Of a stretch of DNA of 36,155 bases, positions 9,493 through 17,842 are shown in pieces. Below the pieces are notes generated by a model. That model ran no database searches. It had not been told where the DNA came from and saw only the letters and a list, made by a program, of their open reading frames with translations. Positions within the stretch are counted from its first letter, which is position 1; each line of letters opens with the position of its first letter. Source of the stretch: Lachnospiraceae bacterium (GTDB lineage Bacteria; Bacillota; Clostridia; Lachnospirales; Lachnospiraceae); the NCBI GenBank assembly GCA_021200695.1, contig JAJQGF010000230.1, positions 1-36,155 of the forward strand. Reading direction: 5' to 3'. The translations under genes and the position numbers were made by a program.

Positions 9493-10254
9493 GTGGGTGA
9501 TTTATACATGTCGAGGAAAGAATTATTAAAGCAGCAGCGTGAGCAGATGATAGAAGAGGATGGTATCATTTTTCTGGATAATGTCAGCAAGGCATATTCC
9601 ACCGGGGCACCGGCGCTTGATAACATCACTCTGCATATAAACAGAGGAGAGTTTGTTTTTATTGTGGGAGACAGCGGCTCAGGCAAATCAACGCTTATTA
9701 AGCTGCTTTTAAGAGAGCTTACCGCCACCAGCGGAAGCGTATACGTGATGGGCAGTAATCTTGCCAGACTTAAGCACAGACAGATTCCGAAATTCCGCAG
9801 GAATCTGGGAGTTGTGTTTCAGGATTTCCGACTTCTGAAGGATAGAAATGTTTATGAGAATGTCGCATTTGCCCAGCGTATTGTAGAGACTCCCGCCGGT
9901 GAGATACGGAGGAATGTTCCTGCAATTCTTGCAACTGTGGGTCTTGCGGGAAAATATAAATCCAAGACCAGCAGACTTTCAGGCGGAGAACAGCAGAGAG
10001 TTGCATTGGCAAGAGCGTTAATCAATAATCCGTCCATTCTGCTTGCAGATGAGCCTACGGGCAATCTGGACCCGAAGAATTCATGGGAAATAATGAAGCT
10101 GCTGGAGGAGATAAATGAACAGGGGACAACGGTTTTGGTGGTAACACATAACCGTGAAATTGTAAATGCCATGCAGAAAAGGGTCATTACCATGAAAAAA
10201 GGCGTAATAGTAAGCGACGAGGAGGAGGGCGGCTATATTGATGAGGAGTATTAG
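9493..10254 (+). CDS. ftsE: Cell division ATP-binding protein FtsE (copy 1)
   Basis: Walker A GDSGSGKST, signature LSGGEQQRVALARAL, Walker B ILLADEPTGNLDP; followed by ftsX. Start may be ATG 9508. Confidence 0.93.
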   Translation: MGDLYMSRKELLKQQREQMIEEDGIIFLDNVSKAYSTGAPALDNITLHINRGEFVFIVGDSGSGKSTLIKLLLRELTATSGSVYVMGSNLARLKHRQIPKFRRNLGVVFQDFRLLKDRNVYENVAFAQRIVETPAGEIRRNVPAILATVGLAGKYKSKTSRLSGGEQQRVALARALINNPSILLADEPTGNLDPKNSWEIMKLLEEINEQGTTVLVVTHNREIVNAMQKRVITMKKGVIVSDEEEGGYIDEEY

Positions 10255-11191
10255 TACATTGTTCTATACCATCAAACAGGGCTTCGCCAATATCTTCCGC
10301 AACAAGTGGTATTCGCTGGCATCAATAGCTACAATTGCAGCCTGTTTGTTTTTATTTGGTTTATTCTACGCAGTTGTTGCAAATATTCAGAGCGTTGTTC
10401 TTAAGGCTGAGGAGGGAGTATCCGTCACCGTGTTTTTCCATAGTGAGTATGACCTTTGTGAAGAGCAGGGTATAGAACACAGTGAGGACAGCATTCCGTC
10501 AGAGAGCAGAATTGAGGAGATAGGTCAGATGATTGCCGCCCGGGTAGAGGTATCCGAGGTTAAGTTTACATCAGCGGATGAGGCGTGGGCTGAATTTGGC
10601 TTGGAGACCTTTGGCGAGGATTATCAGGAGGGCTTTTCCGAGAACCCGTTGGCGGGGATGGAAAACTACGAGGTATTTCTTAGTGATGTTTCCATGCAGG
10701 ACACGCTTGTAACATGGTTGGAGTCAATATCTGAGGTAAGAAAGGTCAGATATTCGGAGGTGACAGCAAGCACTCTGAGCGGGGTTAATCTGCTGATTGC
10801 ATATATGTCGCTCGGGATAATAGTGATTTTGCTTGCGGTAAGTATTTTTCTTATAAGCAATACAGTCACTATAGGCATCTCAGTCCGCAGGGAGGAGATT
10901 AATATAATGAAATATATAGGTGCGACTGACTTTTTTGTCAGAGCTCCTTTTGTCCTCGAGGGTATGATAATCGGGCTTATCGGCGCAGCTATACCGCTTG
11001 GGATAATATATGAGCTTTACAATTATGTTTTGGAGTATGTTGTATCAAGATTTGCTGTTTTAAGTGATTTTCTTAATTTCCTGAGTGTTCAGGAAATATT
11101 CCAGATACTGACGCCTGTGTCGCTTATTGTAGGCGTGGGAATAGGCTTTCTCGGAAGCGCCACAACCGTGAGAAAGCATTTACATGTATAG
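10238..11191 (+). CDS. ftsX: Cell division permease-like protein FtsX (copy 1)
   Basis: RNKWYSLASIATIAACLFLFGLFYAVVANI N-terminal TM, extracellular loop, three C-terminal TMs with VTIGISVRREEINIMKYIGATDFFVRAPFVLEG. Confidence 0.93.
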   Translation: MMRSISTLFYTIKQGFANIFRNKWYSLASIATIAACLFLFGLFYAVVANIQSVVLKAEEGVSVTVFFHSEYDLCEEQGIEHSEDSIPSESRIEEIGQMIAARVEVSEVKFTSADEAWAEFGLETFGEDYQEGFSENPLAGMENYEVFLSDVSMQDTLVTWLESISEVRKVRYSEVTASTLSGVNLLIAYMSLGIIVILLAVSIFLISNTVTIGISVRREEINIMKYIGATDFFVRAPFVLEGMIIGLIGAAIPLGIIYELYNYVLEYVVSRFAVLSDFLNFLSVQEIFQILTPVSLIVGVGIGFLGSATTVRKHLHV

Positions 11192-11211
11192 TTTAACCGG
11201 AGACAGATTTA

Positions 11212-12507
11212 ATGAAAAATTATCCTGAAGGTAATAAATATGGAAGTTGCAGGATAAAAATTAATAGAGCATGGGGGAGGGCAGCGTTGGGAATAACCGG
11301 CGCTGCTTTGATTTCATTGCTTATTTTTGCATTGGTCAGTATATTGCTTAAGCCTATAAGCGCATCCGCGACAGCGAGCTCTTCCTCTATTACCTCTGAC
11401 AGCATAAAGGAAAAGGAGGAGCAGATTGACAGTGCAGAGAAGGAGAAGGAGCAGCTTGAGAGCGAGCTGAGCGATTTGCAGAAGATTAAGGATGAGCTTG
11501 AAAGTCAAAAAACTGATTTGCAGGCATATGTCAGCCTGCTTGACAGCAACCTTGCGGATATAGAAGCTAATATAGCTGAGCTTAATGCGAGCATAACTGC
11601 TAAGGAGACAGAAATATCAGAAACGGAGAAGCAGCTTGAATATATTCTTGTGCTTGAAGGTACGGGCGAGGACGTATACATGATAGGCAAGATGGCGGTG
11701 CTTCAGCTTCAGGGGCTTTTGGTGGCATATAAGGAGCGCTTTGATAAGGATAATTTTATAAAAAACCTTCTATTGGATAATCTGTTGCTTGTAGATATTT
11801 ACAGCCGCTCAAAGAAGCTGCATATACAGGCAGATGTACCGAGGATTGTGCTTATCATAGAGTCTGAGAGAAACAGGGAATATAATGTGCTTGAACTGAT
11901 GCGTGCCCATTTTGGCAGCAGCAGCAGAGATTTTGTGACCGCGGTCGATGAGAATGATGTTATAGTTGTCAAGGAGGTCTCCGACGCTGATTCTGTCAAG
12001 GAGGTGGAAAAGACTGCGGCAAATATCCAGACATTTCTGCAGAAGGAGAATATCAGGGACGCAAGGGTAGCGTACGGCACGGTTGTTTCTGAAATTAAGG
12101 AGGTAAGCCGCTCATACAAGGAGGCTAAGATGGCGCTTGATGTCGGGAAAATATTTTTTGACGACAGAAATGTCATAGCCTACAGTGAGCTTGGGATAGG
12201 CAGGCTTATCTATCAGCTTCCGATTCCTCTCTGTAAAATGTTTATAAAGGAGATATTCGGAGGCAGAAGTCCCGATGAATTTGATGACGAGACACTGACT
12301 ACCATCAACAAATTTTTTGAGAACAGCCTGAATGTATCAGAGACATCAAGGCAGCTTTTTATTCACCGCAATACATTGGTTTACCGGCTTGATAAGCTTC
12401 AGAAGACGACAGGGCTTGATTTGCGCGTTTTTGAAGACGCAATAACCTTTAAAATTGCGCTGATGGTAGTAAAATATATGAAATACATGGAAACTTTTGA
12501 ATACTAA
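11212..12507 (+). CDS. Chimeric ORF: M23 peptidase N-terminus (TM plus coiled coil) fused in frame to PucR-type regulator C-terminus
   Basis: Sequence up to ...EISETEKQLE matches the 14241 ORF; from EYILVLEGTGEDVY onward it matches the 8393 ORF. Junction coincides with the tandem-duplication boundary. Confidence 0.9.
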   Translation: MKNYPEGNKYGSCRIKINRAWGRAALGITGAALISLLIFALVSILLKPISASATASSSSITSDSIKEKEEQIDSAEKEKEQLESELSDLQKIKDELESQKTDLQAYVSLLDSNLADIEANIAELNASITAKETEISETEKQLEYILVLEGTGEDVYMIGKMAVLQLQGLLVAYKERFDKDNFIKNLLLDNLLLVDIYSRSKKLHIQADVPRIVLIIESERNREYNVLELMRAHFGSSSRDFVTAVDENDVIVVKEVSDADSVKEVEKTAANIQTFLQKENIRDARVAYGTVVSEIKEVSRSYKEAKMALDVGKIFFDDRNVIAYSELGIGRLIYQLPIPLCKMFIKEIFGGRSPDEFDDETLTTINKFFENSLNVSETSRQLFIHRNTLVYRLDKLQKTTGLDLRVFEDAITFKIALMVVKYMKYMETFEY

Positions 12508-12521
12508 ATTCGTTTTATAAT

Positions 12522-13283
12522 GTGGGTGATTTATACATGTCGAGGAAAGAATTATTAAAGCAGCAGCGTGAGCAGATGATAGAAGAGGATGGTATCATTT
12601 TTCTGGATAATGTCAGCAAGGCATATTCCACCGGGGCACCGGCGCTTGATAACATCACTCTGCATATAAACAGAGGAGAGTTTGTTTTTATTGTGGGAGA
12701 CAGCGGCTCAGGCAAATCAACGCTTATTAAGCTGCTTTTAAGAGAGCTTACCGCCACCAGCGGAAGCGTATACGTGATGGGCAGTAATCTTGCCAGACTT
12801 AAGCACAGACAGATTCCGAAATTCCGCAGGAATCTGGGAGTTGTGTTTCAGGATTTCCGACTTCTGAAGGATAGAAATGTTTATGAGAATGTCGCATTTG
12901 CCCAGCGTATTGTAGAGACTCCCGCCGGTGAGATACGGAGGAATGTTCCTGCAATTCTTGCAACTGTGGGTCTTGCGGGAAAATATAAATCCAAGACCAG
13001 CAGACTTTCAGGCGGAGAACAGCAGAGAGTTGCATTGGCAAGAGCGTTAATCAATAATCCGTCCATTCTGCTTGCAGATGAGCCTACGGGCAATCTGGAC
13101 CCGAAGAATTCATGGGAAATAATGAAGCTGCTGGAGGAGATAAATGAACAGGGGACAACGGTTTTGGTGGTAACACATAACCGTGAAATTGTAAATGCCA
13201 TGCAGAAAAGGGTCATTACCATGAAAAAAGGCGTAATAGTAAGCGACGAGGAGGAGGGCGGCTATATTGATGAGGAGTATTAG
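12522..13283 (+). CDS. ftsE: Cell division ATP-binding protein FtsE (copy 2)
   Basis: Protein identical to 9493-10254. Confidence 0.93.
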   Translation: MGDLYMSRKELLKQQREQMIEEDGIIFLDNVSKAYSTGAPALDNITLHINRGEFVFIVGDSGSGKSTLIKLLLRELTATSGSVYVMGSNLARLKHRQIPKFRRNLGVVFQDFRLLKDRNVYENVAFAQRIVETPAGEIRRNVPAILATVGLAGKYKSKTSRLSGGEQQRVALARALINNPSILLADEPTGNLDPKNSWEIMKLLEEINEQGTTVLVVTHNREIVNAMQKRVITMKKGVIVSDEEEGGYIDEEY

Positions 13284-14220
13284 TACATTGTTCTATACCA
13301 TCAAACAGGGCTTCGCCAATATCTTCCGCAACAAGTGGTATTCGCTGGCATCAATAGCTACAATTGCAGCCTGTTTGTTTTTATTTGGTTTATTCTACGC
13401 AGTTGTTGCAAATATTCAGAGCGTTGTTCTTAAGGCTGAGGAGGGAGTATCCGTCACCGTGTTTTTCCATAGTGAGTATGACCTTTGTGAAGAGCAGGGT
13501 ATAGAACACAGTGAGGACAGCATTCCGTCAGAGAGCAGAATTGAGGAGATAGGTCAGATGATTGCCGCCCGGGTAGAGGTATCCGAGGTTAAGTTTACAT
13601 CAGCGGATGAGGCGTGGGCTGAATTTGGCTTGGAGACCTTTGGCGAGGATTATCAGGAGGGCTTTTCCGAGAACCCGTTGGCGGGGATGGAAAACTACGA
13701 GGTATTTCTTAGTGATGTTTCCATGCAGGACACGCTTGTAACATGGTTGGAGTCAATATCTGAGGTAAGAAAGGTCAGATATTCGGAGGTGACAGCAAGC
13801 ACTCTGAGCGGGGTTAATCTGCTGATTGCATATATGTCGCTCGGGATAATAGTGATTTTGCTTGCGGTAAGTATTTTTCTTATAAGCAATACAGTCACTA
13901 TAGGCATCTCAGTCCGCAGGGAGGAGATTAATATAATGAAATATATAGGTGCGACTGACTTTTTTGTCAGAGCTCCTTTTGTCCTCGAGGGTATGATAAT
14001 CGGGCTTATCGGCGCAGCTATACCGCTTGGGATAATATATGAGCTTTACAATTATGTTTTGGAGTATGTTGTATCAAGATTTGCTGTTTTAAGTGATTTT
14101 CTTAATTTCCTGAGTGTTCAGGAAATATTCCAGATACTGACGCCTGTGTCGCTTATTGTAGGCGTGGGAATAGGCTTTCTCGGAAGCGCCACAACCGTGA
14201 GAAAGCATTTACATGTATAG
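13267..14220 (+). CDS. ftsX: Cell division permease-like protein FtsX (copy 2)
   Basis: Protein identical to 10238-11191. Confidence 0.93.
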   Translation: MMRSISTLFYTIKQGFANIFRNKWYSLASIATIAACLFLFGLFYAVVANIQSVVLKAEEGVSVTVFFHSEYDLCEEQGIEHSEDSIPSESRIEEIGQMIAARVEVSEVKFTSADEAWAEFGLETFGEDYQEGFSENPLAGMENYEVFLSDVSMQDTLVTWLESISEVRKVRYSEVTASTLSGVNLLIAYMSLGIIVILLAVSIFLISNTVTIGISVRREEINIMKYIGATDFFVRAPFVLEGMIIGLIGAAIPLGIIYELYNYVLEYVVSRFAVLSDFLNFLSVQEIFQILTPVSLIVGVGIGFLGSATTVRKHLHV

Positions 14221-14240
14221 TTTAACCGGAGACAGATTTA

Positions 14241-15548
14241 ATGAAAAATTATCCTGAAGGTAATAAATATGGAAGTTGCAGGATAAAAATTAATAGAGCA
14301 TGGGGGAGGGCAGCGTTGGGAATAACCGGCGCTGCTTTGATTTCATTGCTTATTTTTGCATTGGTCAGTATATTGCTTAAGCCTATAAGCGCATCCGCGA
14401 CAGCGAGCTCTTCCTCTATTACCTCTGACAGCATAAAGGAAAAGGAGGAGCAGATTGACAGTGCAGAGAAGGAGAAGGAGCAGCTTGAGAGCGAGCTGAG
14501 CGATTTGCAGAAGATTAAGGATGAGCTTGAAAGTCAAAAAACTGATTTGCAGGCATATGTCAGCCTGCTTGACAGCAACCTTGCGGATATAGAAGCTAAT
14601 ATAGCTGAGCTTAATGCGAGCATAACTGCTAAGGAGACAGAAATATCAGAAACGGAGAAGCAGCTTGAGGAGGCATTGGAGAAGGAGGAAGCCCAGAAGG
14701 AGGCGATGCTTCGCCACATAAGAATGATGTATGAGAGGGACGATTCATATATTATAGATATGCTTCTGAATTCCTCAAGCTATACTGATTTTCTGGTAAG
14801 GGCGGATTATGCTGAGCTGGTGGCCGCATATGACCTTAAAATGTGGGAGGAGTTAATTCAGATAAGGCAGTACATAGAGCTTTGCAGGGAGGAACTGGCT
14901 CTGGAGAAGGAGATACTCGACCAAACCAAATCAAATGTACAGCTGGAGCAGGCAAATCTTGAGAGCCTTATTCAACAGAAGAATGAGGATATTACAGCAT
15001 ACGAGACGGATATAAACAGCAAGGAGCAGGCTATCAGTGATTATGAAGCTATGATAAAGGCTCAGGACGATGAAATAAAAGCCCTTGAGGAGGCCATTGC
15101 CGCTGAGAAGAGAAGCATCCTTGAAAGCAATGGAAGTGTAATTTATTATGACGGAGGTATTTTTAAATTTCCTCTTGCAACCTACACCAGAATATCCGAT
15201 GATTATGGCTACAGAATACATCCGACGCTTGGAGTAGAGCAGTTTCACAATGGCGTTGATTTTGCAGCGCCCAAAGGGACGGCGATATATGCGGCATACG
15301 ATGGAATTGTTGTGGCTGCTACATACAGCGCGACAATGGGAAATTATGTTATGATAGACCACGGAAGCGGCCTTTATACCATTTACATGCATGCCTCGGC
15401 GCTTTACGTGTCAAAGGACGATGTGGTAGTCAGGGGAGATACCATTGCGGCAGTAGGCTCTACCGGCCGCTCTACCGGTAATCATCTGCACTTCAGTGTA
15501 CGTAAGGATGGGGAATATGTGTCTCCGTGGAATTATATATCAGAATAA
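14241..15548 (+). CDS. M23 family (LytM/EnvC-like) peptidoglycan endopeptidase with coiled coil
   Basis: N-terminal TM, long coiled coil, C-terminal FHNGVDFAAPKGTAIYAAYDGIVV ... STGNHLHFSVRKDG M23 motifs; downstream of ftsEX. Confidence 0.92.
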   Translation: MKNYPEGNKYGSCRIKINRAWGRAALGITGAALISLLIFALVSILLKPISASATASSSSITSDSIKEKEEQIDSAEKEKEQLESELSDLQKIKDELESQKTDLQAYVSLLDSNLADIEANIAELNASITAKETEISETEKQLEEALEKEEAQKEAMLRHIRMMYERDDSYIIDMLLNSSSYTDFLVRADYAELVAAYDLKMWEELIQIRQYIELCREELALEKEILDQTKSNVQLEQANLESLIQQKNEDITAYETDINSKEQAISDYEAMIKAQDDEIKALEEAIAAEKRSILESNGSVIYYDGGIFKFPLATYTRISDDYGYRIHPTLGVEQFHNGVDFAAPKGTAIYAAYDGIVVAATYSATMGNYVMIDHGSGLYTIYMHASALYVSKDDVVVRGDTIAAVGSTGRSTGNHLHFSVRKDGEYVSPWNYISE

Positions 15549-15557
15549 ATTACATAC

Positions 15558-16916
15558 GTGGGGCGGGTTATAAGTAAAAACAGCGCAGAAATGAGGATTA
15601 ATATGGACAACAATTATTTTGACATTGATTCCTTAGACAGGAATAATAATTATGTGCCTGATAATGGGCCGGAAAAAAAGCAGGACAGCCACAAGGGCAT
15701 GTTCATAAGCGGCATTATAGTTGGAATGGCATCAGCGCTTTTGATTATATGCGTCGTCTATCTGGGGACAAGGGTAGGACAGCTGATTACCGCAAGGGAA
15801 AGCGGCATTTCCAACAGCATTTCCGGTATGGACAGCGCAGTAGACGACTCTGTTGTTGAAAAGCTTCAGACGCTTGAGGCTACAATAAAAAACTATTTTT
15901 ATCTGCATGAGGTCACTGATGAGGAGCTACAGAACGGCATATACAAGGGAATGCTTGAGGCATTAGATGACCCTTATTCTGAATATTATACCGCAGAGGA
16001 GCTGGACGCACTGCTTACCGATACGGAAGGCATCTATTATGGAATCGGCGCATATGTGAGCATTGATGAGGAGACGACGCTTCCCAAAATAAGCGGTGTG
16101 ATAGAGGGAACACCGGCTGAGGAGGCGCAGCTCAGGCCTAATGATATTATTTATGAGGTTGACGGCACATCAACGTATGGTCTCAGTCTGACTGAGGTTG
16201 TGTCACTGATTAAGGGTGAGGAAAATACAGAGGTTATCCTCACTATAATAAGAGAGGGAGAGAGTGATTATCTTTCCGTTCCTGTCACAAGGCGAAGGGT
16301 TGAGACTCCCACGGTATCATATGAGATGCTTGACGACGGTATGGCATATATAGAGATAACTGAGTTTGACGATGTGACGGTGGACCAGTTCGCCGATGCG
16401 CTTGCCACGGTTAAGGGCTCAGGCATGAGAGGTCTGATTCTTGATTTGAGGGCTAATCCCGGCGGAAGCCTGACATCTGTAGTGGAGATAGCAAGAATGA
16501 TACTTCCTGAGGGAATGATAGTATATACGGAGGATAAGAATGGCGTTAGGAATGAATATACCTGCGATGGCTCTAAGGAGCTGGAGGTTCCGCTTGTAGT
16601 GCTGGTGGATATGAACTCTGCGAGCGCAGCGGAAATTCTTGCAGGCGCTATTCAGGATTATGGTATAGGAACGCTTGTCGGCACCACTACCTTCGGAAAG
16701 GGAATAGTACAGCAGGTTATTCCATTTGAGGACGGCTCTGCAATAAAGCTTACCATAAGCAGCTATTTCACGCCGAACGGCAGAAACATTCACGGAACCG
16801 GAATAGAGCCTGACGTGGTATGTGAATTTGACAGCGAGGCATATTATTATTCAGATAATCCGGTGGACAATCAGCTTGAGAAGGCAAAGGAAGTGCTTGC
16901 CGGACTGATGGAATAA
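15558..16916 (+). CDS. S41 family C-terminal processing peptidase (CtpA/CtpB-like) with PDZ domain
   Basis: DLRANPGGSL, DMNSASAAEILAGAIQDY and TTTFGKGIVQQ S41 motifs, N-terminal TM. Alternative start ATG 15603. Confidence 0.92.
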   Translation: MGRVISKNSAEMRINMDNNYFDIDSLDRNNNYVPDNGPEKKQDSHKGMFISGIIVGMASALLIICVVYLGTRVGQLITARESGISNSISGMDSAVDDSVVEKLQTLEATIKNYFYLHEVTDEELQNGIYKGMLEALDDPYSEYYTAEELDALLTDTEGIYYGIGAYVSIDEETTLPKISGVIEGTPAEEAQLRPNDIIYEVDGTSTYGLSLTEVVSLIKGEENTEVILTIIREGESDYLSVPVTRRRVETPTVSYEMLDDGMAYIEITEFDDVTVDQFADALATVKGSGMRGLILDLRANPGGSLTSVVEIARMILPEGMIVYTEDKNGVRNEYTCDGSKELEVPLVVLVDMNSASAAEILAGAIQDYGIGTLVGTTTFGKGIVQQVIPFEDGSAIKLTISSYFTPNGRNIHGTGIEPDVVCEFDSEAYYYSDNPVDNQLEKAKEVLAGLME

Positions 16917-16936
16917 TTGGGGAGAGGGTTCATTTC

Positions 16937-17260
16937 ATGAAACAGACTGCATATCGGGGTGCGACTATATTGGAAACAGGAATTAAGGAAAAGGTTATGC
17001 AGGAGATAACAGAGCTTGCAAAGAAAAATAATGTGACAAAGCTGGTGCTGTTCGGCTCAAGGGCCAGAGGAGATTTTCACAGAACAAGCGATATTGATTT
17101 GGCAGTCTCGGGCGGAAGCATTTACAGCTTCATAGCTGATGTAAATGAAGAAACATCAACCCTGCTTGAATTTGACATTGTTAATTTAGACGGAAGCGTA
17201 CAGAAGGAGTTATTGGAAATGATTCAAAAGGAAGGTAAGATTATATATGAAAAAATATGA
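16937..17260 (+). CDS. MNT-type minimal nucleotidyltransferase (antitoxin-like)
   Basis: LFGSRARGDFHRTSDIDLAV (GS...DxD nucleotidyltransferase signature); overlaps a HEPN-like gene by 14 nt. Confidence 0.85.
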   Translation: MKQTAYRGATILETGIKEKVMQEITELAKKNNVTKLVLFGSRARGDFHRTSDIDLAVSGGSIYSFIADVNEETSTLLEFDIVNLDGSVQKELLEMIQKEGKIIYEKI

Positions 17261-17639
17261 AAATTTTTGCAATGCGTTAAAAAATCTTGAAGATATTTTT
17301 ATATATAGCGAGCCTTACGACAATGTCATATTGACGGGTTTGATTGGATTGTATGAAATATGCTTTGAACAGGCATGGAAAATGATGAAGGATAAATTGA
17401 CGGAATATGGATATCCGGAAGGAGCAACCGGCTCGCCTAAGACGGTTTTAAAAACAGCATATAAAGCGAATATGATTAAAAATGAAGAATTATGGCTGCA
17501 GGCATTGCAGGCAAGGAATAATGTTACACATGCTTATAATGCAGATATCGCGTTGGACATTGTGGAGCAGACGAAAAAAGAATTTTTTGAAATGTTTCAG
17601 ACTTTAAAAAAAGAAATTGAGATAAATTGGATGGCATAG
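17247..17639 (+). CDS. HEPN / HI0074-like nucleotidyltransferase partner (toxin-like)
   Basis: 130-aa helical protein with RNNVTHAY, matching the HEPN RX4HXY motif; overlaps the MNT gene. Confidence 0.85.
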   Translation: MKKYENFCNALKNLEDIFIYSEPYDNVILTGLIGLYEICFEQAWKMMKDKLTEYGYPEGATGSPKTVLKTAYKANMIKNEELWLQALQARNNVTHAYNADIALDIVEQTKKEFFEMFQTLKKEIEINWMA

Positions 17640-17665
17640 CGGACGCTAAGCCATCCAATTTTTTT
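17624..17665 (+). terminator. Rho-independent terminator overlapping the HEPN stop codon
   Basis: aaattggatggcatagc-ggac-gctaagccatccaattt, 17-nt arms with one mismatch, followed by a T run. Confidence 0.85.
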
Positions 17666-17705
17666 AGAAAAAATTTGAATTAATATGCTGTTCATGATGG
17701 GAAAT

Positions 17706-17757
17706 AGGAATACGTTGAATAAAAATTATTGTAGGAATACGCTGAATAAAAATTATT
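17706..17757 (+). repeat. Two-copy 27-bp-period direct repeat
   Basis: aggaatacgttgaataaaaattatt (17706-17730) and aggaatacgctgaataaaaattatt (17733-17757), one mismatch. Confidence 0.9.
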
Positions 17758-17760
17758 TTC

Positions 17761-17788
17761 TTGACAGTGCCTTGCGGGGGGGTATACT
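17761..17788 (+). promoter_or_regulatory. Vegetative-type promoter with G7 tract in the spacer
   Basis: TTGACA (17761-17766), 16-bp spacer, TATACT (17783-17788); spacer ends in GGGGGGG (17776-17782). Confidence 0.7.
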
Positions 17789-17842
17789 GAGCGTGGCTCT
17801 TTGTAATAATTTGTCGGTGACCTGAAATGGGAGGGAATAAAT

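Larger units (their letters stand above)
8601..11629 (+). repeat. First unit of a 3029-bp direct tandem duplication
   Basis: Constant offset of 3029 bp to 11630-14658. ORFs on both strands (regulator C-terminus, FtsE, FtsX, M23 N-terminus and antisense ORFs) have identical translations. Boundary microhomology AGCAGCTTGA. Confidence 0.95.
11630..14658 (+). repeat. Second unit of the 3029-bp direct tandem duplication
   Basis: Same content as 8601-11629. A third copy of AGCAGCTTGA at 14659-14668 closes the duplication. Confidence 0.95.

Noticed and set aside
11212-12507. Chimeric ORF as an evolved one-component membrane-anchored transcription regulator
   Set aside because: Its junction matches the duplication boundary exactly and the parts are identical to neighbouring genes, so it is a by-product of the duplication rather than an established architecture.
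8601-14658. Duplication as a transposon or composite mobile element
   Set aside because: No transposase, integrase, terminal inverted repeats or flanking target-site duplication; unit ends lie inside two ordinary genes with microhomology.
17706-17757. Short repeat as a CRISPR-like array
   Set aside because: Only two copies, a 2-nt spacer and no cas genes in the window.
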